From NCBI RefSeq assembly GCF_900112135.1, contig NZ_FOLC01000036.1:1-35125 (forward strand): a stretch of 35,125 nt of DNA, given 5' to 3'. This stretch comes from Collimonas sp. OK412. Lineage in GTDB: Bacteria > Pseudomonadota > Gammaproteobacteria > Burkholderiales > Burkholderiaceae_D. The position numbers were made by a program, and so were the translations under genes. The notes beneath the pieces were generated by a model, which saw only the letters and a program-made list of their open reading frames with translations, did no database searches and was not told the origin of the DNA. Positions 1 to 8,129 of this stretch are shown one piece after another (positions within the stretch are counted from its first letter, which is position 1; the number at the start of each line of letters is the position of its first letter).

Positions 1-563
1 ATGCCGTTGGACTGGTTGAAGATGCGCACGCCCTTGGCGAACAGGTCCTGGTAGATCTGGCTGCTGAGCAGCAGGCTGTTGCCGGTGGTGCCGGCGGCGG
101 CGGCCTGCACGAATACGCCGGGGGCGATCCCCAGGGTGCTGCCGGCCAAGGCCTGCGCCACTTCGGCGCCGTGCATGTTGCCGTTGGCGCCGCCGCTGCT
201 GTAGACGGTCTTGCTGATGCGGCCGGCCAATTGGGGATCGCTGACATCGAAATCGGTATCGACCACGCCGACCGCGACGCCGGCGCCGGTCATGCCTTGT
301 GCGTGGGCGGCCTTGGCGTTGCTGGGGTCGAGTACATTCAGCATCGCAGGTGCTGGCGTTATTCCATTGCCGCTATTGTCGACAGGAGGCGGCAGGGTTG
401 AAACCGGGGGCGCGGCGGGAGCCGGCGGGGTGCTTGGAACCGGAGGAGTAACGGGATTCGGATTACCGCTGCCGCCCCCACCACCTCCACAACCTGAAAC
501 AACTGCCAACGTTGCAATAAAAATAACCGGCAAGGATCCCCGACCAGACAACGCTTTGCCCAT
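1..563 (-). CDS. Subtilisin-like (S8) serine protease lipoprotein, probably autotransporter, 5' part only
   Basis: Reads leftward from ATG at 563 and runs off the window, giving 187 codons with no stop. The N-terminus has a hydrophobic segment ending in the lipobox-like VVSGC, then a Gly run and a Pro-rich linker, so it is probably a lipoprotein exported by Sec. The catalytic domain then begins: GVVDTDFDVSDPQL holds the subtilase Asp motif and NMHGAEVAQAL the His motif. The Ser region lies outside the window. Subtilases with this lipoprotein and linker layout are common as autotransporter proteases in Burkholderiales; the C-terminal barrel is inferred and not seen. It is host chromosome outside the prophage. 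Confidence 0.85.
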   Translation of the reverse strand, partial: MGKALSGRGSLPVIFIATLAVVSGCGGGGGGSGNPNPVTPPVPSTPPAPAAPPVSTLPPPVDNSGNGITPAPAMLNVLDPSNAKAAHAQGMTGAGVAVGVVDTDFDVSDPQLAGRISKTVYSSGGANGNMHGAEVAQALAGSTLGIAPGVFVQAAAAGTTGNSLLLSSQIYQDLFAKGVRIFNQSNG

Positions 564-1006
564 GACGCCTCCCCCATATGTGCTTCAACTTCAACCCGAT
601 CAGCGATCGGCATATCGGCCTACTGCATTCACATACTCAGTTGCGTATCCTCAGCTTCAATCTATTTTTATTTCTGCACGGCAATTTATTATGCGCTTGT
701 CCGGTGCAACATCAATTCATTTTTATTTATTTAAAGAAACTGTTTCTTTATAGATACATTTTTATTGTGGCAATGAAATACTGTGGAAGCCACACTGGAA
801 CTATAAGAACGGAGGGAGTTTTGTCCGCCGGCACAGGCTAGCTGCTGTTTCGGCGCCAGGATTAAAGTAGATTTCCGCTACACCAACATTTTGCCGTGAA
901 TGTTACGGCTTTTGTTATTATTACTCCCTGGTAATTTTACTTAAACCCATGGGCATAAACACCGCCGAAGGCGGGTACCCGTGCATACAAACTACAGGGG
1001 ATAGAA
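564..1006. other. Intergenic region between divergent host genes
   Basis: About 440 bases without a convincing gene. The part at 640-790 is AT-rich and holds a perfect dyad, TAAAGAAA-CTG-TTTCTTTA, at 732-750. This stretch probably carries the promoter of the leftward protease gene. A GC-rich dyad (ACCGCC-GAA-GGCGGG followed by TACCCG) lies near 960-981 in the leader of the DUF805 gene. Short ORFs here look like chance frames. Confidence 0.5.
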
Positions 1007-1357
1007 ATGACGTTCACGGAATCGATCAAAGTCTGTTTTGCCAAATACGCCGATTTCAACGGCAGGGCTGCGCGCTCCGAATATTGGTGGTTCGCGCTTT
1101 TTATCGTCCTGGCCTCGTTCGCAACCGATGCAGTCAGCCACAAACTCAGCCTGCTCTTTTCCGTCGCCACGCTGCTGCCATCGATTGCAGCTGCAGCACG
1201 GCGCCTGCATGATACGAATCGCAGCGGCTGGTGGCAGCTGATCGCGATCATTCCTGTCATCGGCTGGATCATCATTATCTATTTCCTGGCCCAGGAACCA
1301 AAGGAACCCAACAATTTCGGCGCGACTGCAGTCGTCCCGAATCTCCCGGAAACCTGA
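1007..1357 (+). CDS. DUF805 family inner-membrane protein
   Basis: 116 residues, the usual size of DUF805 (YhaH-like) proteins. The family hallmarks are present: FNGRAARSEYWWF near residues 19-31, a first hydrophobic helix, then RRLHDTNRSGWW near 65-76, followed by a strongly hydrophobic segment (IAIIPVIGWIIIIYF). AGGGGAT lies 7 bases before the ATG and supports the start. The function of the family is not established. Host gene, with no visible link to the prophage. Confidence 0.9.
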   Translation: MTFTESIKVCFAKYADFNGRAARSEYWWFALFIVLASFATDAVSHKLSLLFSVATLLPSIAAAARRLHDTNRSGWWQLIAIIPVIGWIIIIYFLAQEPKEPNNFGATAVVPNLPET

Positions 1358-1371
1358 AACCGATGCCGGCA

Positions 1372-1398
1372 ACTACCTCGCCCGGCTGTCGAGGTAGT
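1372..1398. repeat. 9-bp inverted repeat after DUF805 gene
   Basis: ACTACCTCG (1372-1380) and CGAGGTAGT (1390-1398) are perfect complements around a 9-base loop. The hairpin starts 15 bases after the DUF805 stop. No T-tract follows, so it is a possible transcript-end hairpin and not a clear intrinsic terminator. Confidence 0.45.
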
Positions 1399-1453
1399 GC
1401 GTCAACCGCGGGAATTCCTTATGGGTTCCCGGTTCAAGCTCCCACAGGAAACC

Positions 1454-1987
1454 ATGAAATCCGCTCTCCTCGTCATCGATGTCCAGCAAGCCCTGTTTGA
1501 TGCAACGCCCCGCCCGTTCGAAGCCGATGCGGTCGTGGAACGCATCAACACATTGACCGCCAGGGCCCGCGCCGCCGAAATTCCCGTAATCTTCATCCAG
1601 CACGAAGCCAGCGATCTCGAATACAGCTCCGCAGGCTGGCAACTCCAGCCCGGACTGCAGGTAAAGGACAGTGATACAAAAGTGCGCAAGACTACGCCTG
1701 ACTCCTTTCTCCGCACCGAACTCGAAGCATTGCTTGCTTCATGGCATACCGAACATCTCGTGATCTGCGGCTACGCTTCGCAATTCTGCATCGACACCAC
1801 CACCCGCCGCGCCGCCGCCCTGGGTTATCCCGTGACGCTGGTGTCAGATGCCCACACCACCCACGACCAGCCGCATGCGACCGGACAGCAGATTCGCGCA
1901 CATGAAAACGCGACGCTGCCCAACCTCGACAGCTTCGGGCCTGAAATCAAGGCGGTGGCCACTTCCGAATTACGTTTCGCAAGCTGA
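1454..1987 (+). CDS. Isochorismatase-family cysteine hydrolase
   Basis: The frame is open from 1397, but ATG at 1454 is preferred: AGGAAA precedes it and the protein then starts MKSALLVIDVQ, as the family does. The isochorismatase-like triad is visible: Asp9 (LVIDVQ), Lys79 (VRKTTPDSF) and Cys112 (GYASQFCIDTT). These enzymes hydrolyse amides or vinyl ethers through the Cys nucleophile (nicotinamidase, isochorismatase and related activities). The substrate cannot be read from sequence. 177 residues, a typical single-domain length, likely cytoplasmic. Host gene upstream of the tRNA. Confidence 0.88.
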   Translation: MKSALLVIDVQQALFDATPRPFEADAVVERINTLTARARAAEIPVIFIQHEASDLEYSSAGWQLQPGLQVKDSDTKVRKTTPDSFLRTELEALLASWHTEHLVICGYASQFCIDTTTRRAAALGYPVTLVSDAHTTHDQPHATGQQIRAHENATLPNLDSFGPEIKAVATSELRFAS

Positions 1988-2138
1988 CCGATCCAGGTTC
2001 TGCCTGTGCTTGCAGGCCGATAAGCAAGCATGGGAGGATGGCCTTGGCCCTCAGAACCTGTTAGAATGCGGCCCTGTCCGTATCGCAGGCAATTGCCGGC
2101 GATACATGTTTTGCGCGTTTCCTCGGAACGGCAGAATT

Positions 2139-2225
2139 GCCCGAGTGGTGAAATCGGTAGACACAAGAGACTTAAAATCTCTCGCCGGAAACGGTGTGCC
2201 GGTTCGATTCCGGCCTCGGGCACCA
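2139..2225 (+). tRNA. tRNA-Leu(UAA), CCA encoded
   Basis: Acceptor stem GCCCGAG (2139-2145) pairs with CTCGGGC (2215-2221), followed by discriminator A and encoded CCA. The anticodon loop CTTAAAA (2171-2177) gives anticodon TAA at 2173-2175. The long variable arm is typical of tRNA-Leu. The integrase begins 145 bases downstream and reads away from the tRNA, so the tRNA 3' end is the probable integration site and the gene has been kept intact. Confidence 0.96.
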
Positions 2226-2369
2226 TTACAATTTAAGTAAATATATTTTCACGCTATATTTTCTTACAAATCAATGAGTTAAATCAAATGTGCAAGTAGT
2301 CCATATCGCTCAAAACGATATTAAATTACACTCTCACTACACATTTTTTACACCTCAATTTACACCTCC
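2226..2369 (+). promoter_or_regulatory. AT-rich int leader with tandem TTTACACCTC repeats
   Basis: 144 AT-rich bases between the tRNA and int. TTTACACCTC occurs twice, at 2347-2356 and 2359-2368, in a 12-base step ending one base before the int ATG. No Shine-Dalgarno is visible. The repeats could be integrase arm-type or autoregulatory sites; this is inference from position. Confidence 0.45.
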
Positions 2370-3377
2370 ATGGCAAGTATCCAGAAGATCGGCGCTAGTT
2401 GGCGCGTTCAGATCGCTATTCGCGGCATCCGCGAGAATAAGTCTTTCCCGACAAAACGTGAGGCCGATGCATGGGCCGCGCGCCGAGAAACCGAGATTCG
2501 GACTATCAACAATACACCCCTCGGAACACGTCACACGCTTCTGGACGCGCTACGCAAATACGCTGACGAAGTTTCACCAACCAAGCGCGGCGAACGATGG
2601 GAAATGCTTCGGCTGAACGCCTTTGAACAGCATGCGTTACCTCTGAAAAAACCGATCAACAAGATCGTGCCGGAAGACTTGGCTGCCTGGCGTGACAGTC
2701 GCGCTAAGGTCGTACAGCCAGGCACCATCCTGCGGGAAATCAGCCTGTTATCGGCCGTGTTGGAATCAGCTCGGCGCGAGTGGCGCTGGATCGATCAGAA
2801 CCCACTGCGGGATGTACGCAAACCTAAAGAGCCGAAGCACCGCAAGACACTCATCAGCCGACCTCAACTCAAGCGCATGCTGCGCCAGATGGGATATGTC
2901 AAAAACAAAGTACGCACGATCACTCAGGCCGTGGCGTGTTGTCTCCTGCTGGCGCTGCGCTCAGGGATGCGCGCTGGTGAATTGTGCGAGTTGACTTGGG
3001 ATCGGGTGCACGACGGCTATTGTAAGTTGGTGAAAACGAAAAATGACACTGAACGCGATGTGCCACTGACGCCCAAGGCGCGGGCATTAATCGAACAGAT
3101 GCGGGGATTTGATACAGAACTCGTCTTCGGGTTAAAGGCGCAGACGCTCGACGCCCTATTCCGGCGCGCGCGCGAACGCGCTGGGTTATCAGGATTTACC
3201 TTCCATGACTCACGCCATACTGCTGCCACGTGGATCGCCGGCCGGATGCAATCAAATGGCATCGCGGCACAGCAAGCGGTGTTTGATTTATGCAAGATGT
3301 TTGGTTGGACCAAGATCGATCAAGCACTCGTTTACTACAATGCGAGTGCTGCCGATATCGCCAAAAGAATCACCTGA
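2370..3377 (+). CDS. int: Prophage tyrosine integrase
   Basis: 335 residues. An N-terminal arm-binding-like part (SIQKIGASWRVQIAIRGIRENKSFPTKREADAWA) and a SAM-like core-binding domain precede the catalytic domain. Catalytic residues visible are Arg201 (SGMRAGELCELTW), a Lys near 222-224 (VKTKND), His279 and Arg282 (FHDSRHTAATW), Trp313 in place of the second His (GWTKIDQALVYY) and the nucleophile Tyr322 or Tyr323. It inserts and excises the prophage at the tRNA-Leu. Its 3' end overlaps the convergent excisionase-like gene by 8 bases. Confidence 0.95.
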   Translation: MASIQKIGASWRVQIAIRGIRENKSFPTKREADAWAARRETEIRTINNTPLGTRHTLLDALRKYADEVSPTKRGERWEMLRLNAFEQHALPLKKPINKIVPEDLAAWRDSRAKVVQPGTILREISLLSAVLESARREWRWIDQNPLRDVRKPKEPKHRKTLISRPQLKRMLRQMGYVKNKVRTITQAVACCLLLALRSGMRAGELCELTWDRVHDGYCKLVKTKNDTERDVPLTPKARALIEQMRGFDTELVFGLKAQTLDALFRRARERAGLSGFTFHDSRHTAATWIAGRMQSNGIAAQQAVFDLCKMFGWTKIDQALVYYNASAADIAKRIT

Positions 3378-3591
3378 CCGACAGAGCGCGATCAATCTCA
3401 GAAATTGGAATTAGCCCAAGAGAGTTTAATGCAAGCCGACCATCACGCACCATTTTTCCGATGGTTTGAGGTGACAGGCTTAGCATGTCTGCAGCTTGTA
3501 CTTGATTGACGTGCGCCGGTCTGGGATGTAACTCAGCGTATAACTGCGCGCCTCTTCTGGCGCACTCAATCAGCAATTCTTCACTTATCAC
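3370..3591 (-). CDS. Cox/Xis-like small DNA-binding protein
   Basis: Last gene of the leftward early operon, overlapping int tail to tail. The frame is open to a TTG at 3648, but GTG at 3591 is preferred: GGAG lies about 6 bases upstream and the start overlaps the preceding stop. The 73-residue product ends in a winged-helix type HTH (VNQVQAADMLSLSPQTIGKMV then LIPISEIDRAL), the pattern of excisionase/MerR-type folds. P2 Cox directs excision and represses the lysogenic promoter. That role is inferred from the fold and from the location next to int. Confidence 0.65.
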   Translation of the reverse strand: MISEELLIECARRGAQLYAELHPRPAHVNQVQAADMLSLSPQTIGKMVRDGRLALNSLGLIPISEIDRALSVR

Positions 3592-3826
3592 ATTTTCTCC
3601 GTTGTGCTTGATGATCAATTTTGTTAGATGCCAGTTCAATATCCGCAATCGCAGCTGACATTAGAATGCCTGGCAGAATATCGTCCACCTCGATAATGGC
3701 AAAAGGCTGGGCATTGCAGATATTCCGCTGGATCCCGATCACGTTGCCAACTTGCGGCCCTTGATCATTTTCAAATGTGACACGATCACCGACCACAACT
3801 GTTTTTCTTTCCACTGCCTCAATCAC
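3581..3826 (-). CDS. Small phage protein, beta-rich, unknown function
   Basis: GTG at 3826 is chosen over the TTG at 3883 because GGGG lies 8 bases upstream and the start overlaps the preceding gene's stop. The 81-residue product includes VVVGDRVTFENDQGPQVGNVIGI, which looks like an SH3-like or KOW-like strand pattern. I do not recognise the family. It is co-transcribed with its neighbours in the early operon and overlaps the excisionase-like gene by 11 bases. Confidence 0.6.
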   Translation of the reverse strand: MIEAVERKTVVVGDRVTFENDQGPQVGNVIGIQRNICNAQPFAIIEVDDILPGILMSAAIADIELASNKIDHQAQRRKCDK

Positions 3827-4007
3827 GCGACACCCCACAATAGACGCCGACGATAAGTACCAGGACGGAGAGAGCGCCCACAATCCAGCTATCTAACGTG
3901 CCGCATCGCACCGAAAATTTCGACAGCAACGACTTTGCGCATACCGATATGCCATAGGCAGAAAAAATCATCATCGTGTACAAGCAGGTTAAAAACAGAA
4001 CTTTCAT
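3819..4007 (-). CDS. Small membrane protein, unknown function
   Basis: 62 residues with two hydrophobic segments (MKVLFLTCLYTMMIFSAYG and SWIVGALSVLVLIVGVYCG), so a likely two-pass inner-membrane protein. AAAGGA lies about 10 bases before the ATG. It sits 19 bases after the primase-helicase gene in the same operon. No family is recognised. Membrane proteins in prophage early regions sometimes act in exclusion, but nothing here shows that. Confidence 0.65.
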   Translation of the reverse strand: MKVLFLTCLYTMMIFSAYGISVCAKSLLSKFSVRCGTLDSWIVGALSVLVLIVGVYCGVSRD

Positions 4008-4026
4008 ATCAGAAATTTTCCTTTGG

Positions 4027-6699
4027 TTAGTTAGTTGGTTTATCGTTTTGGAATACCCAGCACATCATTGATTTGCTACCCAGGACGTTGTCTCGGGCGC
4101 GGATCTGGCTGTTGACCACGCGCACATCGAGAAACTTTCGCCGGCGGCTGGTCCGCAATACCTTCTTGAGGTCGCCGATCACAGGGATCTGCTGGCGGCG
4201 CTCGGCGGCGATCTGCACAAAGTGGTTCAGGTTGACCGCGATCAACTGCGGGTCGCGGGAATGGTTCAAACGGTGCATGTCGTTGCTGTCCAGGTAGTCG
4301 AAGGCTTCCCAGAATTCCTGCACCAAGGTGTGGTCGTCGTTAATCACCTGCTGGCGCTCGCCCGCCATGGTGATGATCTGTTCGCGCATAGCCTTCTGCT
4401 GCTCAGGTGTCAGCTTGATGACCAGGCCCAGAGCGTCCGTCAGCGCCAGCATCTGCGCGTGAGTCTCGACCAGCCGCGGCATTTTGATTTCCGGCCGCAT
4501 GCGTAGCTCCTTCAAATAGACCGCCGTGCGCTCAGCCACGGTTTCCATGATCTTCTTCTCACGCTTGGCCGCGGCCAGGATAAAACCCGACACTTTCTCG
4601 GCCGGCATGAACTTCAGGGCGTCGGCCGCCTCACCGGATTCTGGCGTTTGCGTGGTCAGGTCGAAATACAGGTGGACGATCCGCGACAAGATCGCCTCGG
4701 AGGCATTGACCGGGTTATTCTGCGAAATGACGATGGCGCCACGGAACGGCGGCTCGTAAGTCTCGTTACCGCCCGTATTCATGCCCCGTGCGCGGGTTGA
4801 GCGGCCGTTGTAGGCGGTTTTCAGCTCATCCCAGTCAAAAGACTTCACATGGCTCTTGTCGCCGTCCATGCGCTCCCGGTCGGACTCGATCAGCACCACC
4901 GGCAAGCCGGATACCTGGGAGAAATTACGGGCACGGGCGGCCAGGCTGGATTTGCTCGGATCGAAGCCCTCATAACCGGCGCGGCCAAACAACTTCCACA
5001 GAAACTCGATCAGCGTAGACTTGCCGGCGCCGGCTTTGCCGACCACCTCCAGGAACGGATATGAGCTTTGCGCGGCGCGGATCTGCTCGGCAAACAAGGA
5101 GCCGAACCAGAATGTCAGCGCCACCATGCCCTTGGCGCCGAAGGCTTTCCACAGCAGGTTGACCCATTCAGTCGTATAGCCGTCCGGATCACGGTTGATC
5201 TGGAGCGATACCGACCGATTCAGGGATTTGACGGCTATGCGCCCCAGGTCGTAAAAATCTTCCTTATTGACGTCATACAGCGAGCCGTCCTTGATAGCGA
5301 CGTTGTCCAGGACATAGCAGCCGTATTCCTTGCTGTAGCCGATATAGTCGATGGTTTCTACCCGCTTGATATGGAACAGATCGCGTTCCATGATGCGGTC
5401 CAGCATCGCGCTGCTGCCACTGAACATCGCACCAGGAGCGATGCCGAGCAGGCGCTTCTTGAATTCCGCCGAGCTGGAGATTTGCGAGCTGGTGAAGGTG
5501 TTCTTGATCGAGGCGCCGTCATGCGGGAAATCGACCCGGAAGTAATACCAGGCTTCGTCCGTCATGTCGTTTTTCTGGTAGTACAGCGCCACCGGGTTGC
5601 AATTGGCAATCGGGCGTATCGTGTGCGCCGCATACAGCGCTTTCTCGCGCTTGCCGGCCTCGGACAGGATGCTGGTTGACCCTTCGCTGTCGAGCTGCTC
5701 CATTTCCTTGTTATAGGCCATCAGATCGAGCGTGAACCAGTACAGGCGGTTACGAAACTCGAAATCGAATTCGGTCTTGCCCTCCTTGCCGTACATCAGC
5801 AACGCCTTGTCGCTGGCGCTGTCGGCGACAAGGATGGCGCCGTGGTAGCGGTAGTTCTCGATATCGGCGTCTGTCAGCTTGTCGCGCTGGTGCAGGTCGT
5901 TCCAGTCCAGTTTCAGCTTGCCGTTCTGCGGGATCTGCGCGGCGGAGCACTCCCAGCCGGCCGCCTTGGCGCGCTCGATATGCTTGGTCGTATAACTGCG
6001 GCCGGCGCTATCGCCGTCCAGCGCCCACACCAGGCGACAATCCTGGTTACCTCGGGCGTCGCGCAGATCCTGCAGCGACTGCAGAGGGTAATTATTGCAG
6101 CTCATGATCGATACGGCCGCAATGCCGTGGTGCTCCAGGGCGATGGCGTCAAAAATGCCTTCCACGATCCAAATCTCCTCGACCGCCTGCAGGCTGTGCG
6201 CCGGATGCGACCAGAATCTGCCGTGGTAGGCCGATCCGAAGCTGAACCGGGCCTTCTTCTTGCCGAAGCGCTGCGGCTTGTCGATCAGACGCTCCCAATA
6301 GCCGTCAGCGACCGCAAAACGCACCGTCGCGCTGCCGATGTTCAGATCCTTGTCGAAATAGCTTTCCTGCTTGTATAGGCCCTGCACACGAGATAAGGTA
6401 AAGCCGCGGCCGTGCTGCATGTAGGCGTCGACCGCCGCTTGCGGGTTGGTCGCTTCGGGCGTCTGGTAACGCTTGCTCCAGTCGTCGAACAGGTCGGGAT
6501 ACAGCTCCTTCACATGACCCTCGTAGCCGCAATTGTTTAGGCGGCCGCAACGCACGACCCACGGGTTGTCGGCGTTGGCATACAGTTCCTTCTTTTGGCA
6601 CTGCGGACAGGTGCCGGCGCGCAGATAGCCCTTTTTTTCGTGCTTGAAGTTGAATTCGGACAGACGGCTCAGAATGTCGGCGTGTAAAGATGGATTCAT
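4027..6699 (-). CDS. Phage primase-helicase replication protein (zinc ribbon, Toprim, P-loop ATPase)
   Basis: 890 residues. The N-terminal CHC2-like zinc ribbon has Cys31, Cys34, Cys51 and Cys57. A Toprim domain follows, with Glu180 (WIVEGIFDA) and Asp228/Asp230 (WALDGDSAG). The C-terminal half has Walker A GKAGAGKST at 554-562 and a Walker B-like VVLIESD at 601-607. It should lay primers and unwind DNA at the phage fork. P2 itself uses the rolling-circle nickase A, whose tyrosine motifs are absent here, so this phage probably replicates in a theta-like mode. It is the largest gene of the early operon and starts 4 bases after the preceding gene. Confidence 0.9.
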   Translation of the reverse strand: MNPSLHADILSRLSEFNFKHEKKGYLRAGTCPQCQKKELYANADNPWVVRCGRLNNCGYEGHVKELYPDLFDDWSKRYQTPEATNPQAAVDAYMQHGRGFTLSRVQGLYKQESYFDKDLNIGSATVRFAVADGYWERLIDKPQRFGKKKARFSFGSAYHGRFWSHPAHSLQAVEEIWIVEGIFDAIALEHHGIAAVSIMSCNNYPLQSLQDLRDARGNQDCRLVWALDGDSAGRSYTTKHIERAKAAGWECSAAQIPQNGKLKLDWNDLHQRDKLTDADIENYRYHGAILVADSASDKALLMYGKEGKTEFDFEFRNRLYWFTLDLMAYNKEMEQLDSEGSTSILSEAGKREKALYAAHTIRPIANCNPVALYYQKNDMTDEAWYYFRVDFPHDGASIKNTFTSSQISSSAEFKKRLLGIAPGAMFSGSSAMLDRIMERDLFHIKRVETIDYIGYSKEYGCYVLDNVAIKDGSLYDVNKEDFYDLGRIAVKSLNRSVSLQINRDPDGYTTEWVNLLWKAFGAKGMVALTFWFGSLFAEQIRAAQSSYPFLEVVGKAGAGKSTLIEFLWKLFGRAGYEGFDPSKSSLAARARNFSQVSGLPVVLIESDRERMDGDKSHVKSFDWDELKTAYNGRSTRARGMNTGGNETYEPPFRGAIVISQNNPVNASEAILSRIVHLYFDLTTQTPESGEAADALKFMPAEKVSGFILAAAKREKKIMETVAERTAVYLKELRMRPEIKMPRLVETHAQMLALTDALGLVIKLTPEQQKAMREQIITMAGERQQVINDDHTLVQEFWEAFDYLDSNDMHRLNHSRDPQLIAVNLNHFVQIAAERRQQIPVIGDLKKVLRTSRRRKFLDVRVVNSQIRARDNVLGSKSMMCWVFQNDKPTN

Positions 6700-6703
6700 C
6701 GTG

Positions 6704-6997
6704 TTATTCGTAATCCGCCGCGGCGCGGCGTTTGAGGTCTATCGGTTGCTGCTTGTTGTCGGAGGTGGCGGCAAAGGTGCATAAATATTGCCGCTGAAAT
6801 TCTTGCGTGGTCATGCTGGACCGCACCTCGTTGACCGGATCCCGCCACAAATGCGCCGGGATCCGGTCACGCCAGCAGTGCGCGATGACGGACAACGTAG
6901 ACAGCATCAGCGGCGAGACTTCGTGCAGCGGGATGGTGATGCGCAAGGCGCTGTGGACGCGCTGCAATTGTTCAAAGCTGACATTGGGCGCCGTCAT
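6704..6997 (-). CDS. Early-operon protein, unknown function
   Basis: ATG at 6997 is chosen over the two in-frame upstream GTG codons because it forms a TGATG overlap with the small upstream gene. The 97-residue product (MTAPNVSFEQLQRVHSALR... WRDRIPAHLWRDPVNEVRSSMTTQEFQRQYL) has no family I recognise. Its position just before the primase-helicase suggests a replication accessory role, which is inference only. Confidence 0.65.
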   Translation of the reverse strand: MTAPNVSFEQLQRVHSALRITIPLHEVSPLMLSTLSVIAHCWRDRIPAHLWRDPVNEVRSSMTTQEFQRQYLCTFAATSDNKQQPIDLKRRAAADYE

Positions 6998-7176
6998 CAC
7001 CACGCCCCCGCCATGCCGCCCAAAGAATGCAGGCGAGCTGCGATAACCGGCTCAAGAGCGATAGACGCCCGAACAAGTCCCATATTCCAGCAAATGACGT
7101 ATTCACGAATCATTGAATGAAATCCCAGTGCAAAAATTTCGTGATTGGTGAGTGCTAAATCAATACGCATAGTCAT
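6997..7176 (-). CDS. Short early-operon protein, unknown function
   Basis: A 59-codon ORF starting at ATG 7176 (MTMRIDLALTNHEIFALGF...) and ending in a TGA that overlaps the next ATG by one base. AAAGGA precedes the start, and the gap from the upstream stop is 3 bases. The tight spacing and good ribosome site make it a likely real gene despite its size. No family recognised. Confidence 0.6.
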   Translation of the reverse strand: MTMRIDLALTNHEIFALGFHSMIREYVICWNMGLVRASIALEPVIAARLHSLGGMAGAW

Positions 7177-7179
7177 GGC

Positions 7180-7374
7180 TCAGTCCTTTACCCAGGAGAG
7201 CGCCACGGCCAGCGATGGCGCGAACATGACGAAGCCACACAGCAGGCCCGAACGGAATGCCTCACCGGCATTCTTGAGCGCGATACGACGCCGCAGCTTT
7301 TGCATGCGGGTCATGCGCTGACATGACAAACGGGGGAACGGATGAACCATCTGTTTAGCGACATAGGGTTGCAT
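7180..7374 (-). CDS. Short basic protein with one membrane segment
   Basis: 64 residues. The first half is basic (RMTRMQKLRRRIALKNAGEAF) and the second holds a hydrophobic stretch (GLLCGFVMFAPSLAVALSWV), so it is probably a single-pass membrane protein. AAGGA lies about 8 bases before the ATG at 7374. It belongs to the early operon. Function unknown. Confidence 0.6.
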   Translation of the reverse strand: MQPYVAKQMVHPFPRLSCQRMTRMQKLRRRIALKNAGEAFRSGLLCGFVMFAPSLAVALSWVKD

Positions 7375-7506
7375 GGGTTTTTCCTTATTTCAGAATGAGC
7401 GAATCCGGCATGCCTGCAAACAGGCATGACAAAAGACAACGAGGGAGAAACTACTAGGCCGTGGTTACGGCGGGGCTAGGATGCGATGGCGTTTCATTGG
7501 CGGGCC

Positions 7507-7767
7507 TCAGGCTGGTGTCAGATTCAAGGTCAGCTGATTGATCGCGGACCAGTTAATGTGCTGCGAAAGCGGCACTTTGATCTCGGGCTTGACGATAGAA
7601 GAAACGGACAGCGTCCGGGCAATCTCCAGCCTGGCGACAAAGGAATAGCCGCAATACGGGTTTTGGCATTGATAGGTAATCTCTTTCATCAGCGACGACA
7701 GCACACGGCTTTTAACGGCGCGTGGCGAGGTGGAACAAAAGGGACAGCACATTCCAATATTTCTCAT
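7507..7767 (-). CDS. ogr: Ogr/Delta-type zinc-finger late transcription activator
   Basis: ATG at 7767 is preferred over GTG at 7791 because AAAGAG lies upstream at suitable spacing. The 86-residue product has the Ogr/Delta signature: CPFC near the start, then YQCQNPYCGYSF, matching the C-x2-C / C-x4-C zinc site of P2 Ogr. Such proteins bind upstream of phage late promoters and recruit RNA polymerase through its alpha subunit. In P2, ogr lies beyond D; here it sits in the early operon, so early transcription should trigger late expression directly. The palindromes at 20402 and 29160 are candidate targets. Confidence 0.8.
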   Translation of the reverse strand: MRNIGMCCPFCSTSPRAVKSRVLSSLMKEITYQCQNPYCGYSFVARLEIARTLSVSSIVKPEIKVPLSQHINWSAINQLTLNLTPA

Positions 7768-7844
7768 TTCGACAATCTCTTTACCTGACACTTCAATCGG
7801 CCCCTGACGCCGGCTTACAACAACTACAAACTACCGTGATGCGA

Positions 7845-8129
7845 TTAGACGCGGCGAGAACACTCGCCCTGGCCCTGCCGGGCGCATTCGCAATGCATGC
7901 CGACCTCGCCTAAAGTGGAGACAGCGTCGAGATACTTGCAGGTGACCATGACGAAACCGACAGCGGCGACCAGCAGGTCGATCTTGTCGATGACAATGCC
8001 CTGCCCGCCATTGAGGAAGCGGCTGACTTGGGAATCGTCCCAGCCAACCTTGTGCTGCACGTCCTGACGACCTGGGCCGGTCAGCGCACTACGCAAGGCT
8101 TGTTCAATTTGCATTGGACGCTTCATCAT
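7845..8129 (-). CDS. CII-like phage regulatory DNA-binding protein
   Basis: 94 residues. The central sequence VGWDDSQVSRFLNGGQGIVIDKIDLLVAAVGFVMV follows the HTH layout of the lambdoid CII / Phage_CII family (helix, turn, recognition helix with VSRFLNG, then a helix on the domain edge). The tail is Cys-rich (HCECARQGQGECSRR). The start overlaps the upstream stop (ATGA). It probably controls early or lysogenic transcription; the target is not visible. Confidence 0.65.
   Translation of the reverse strand: MMKRPMQIEQALRSALTGPGRQDVQHKVGWDDSQVSRFLNGGQGIVIDKIDLLVAAVGFVMVTCKYLDAVSTLGEVGMHCECARQGQGECSRRV

Noticed and set aside
476-490. G/C run in the protease gene as a phase-variation tract
   Set aside because: The run is interrupted (mixed GGT/GGC/GGG codons) and simply encodes the Gly linker after the lipobox.
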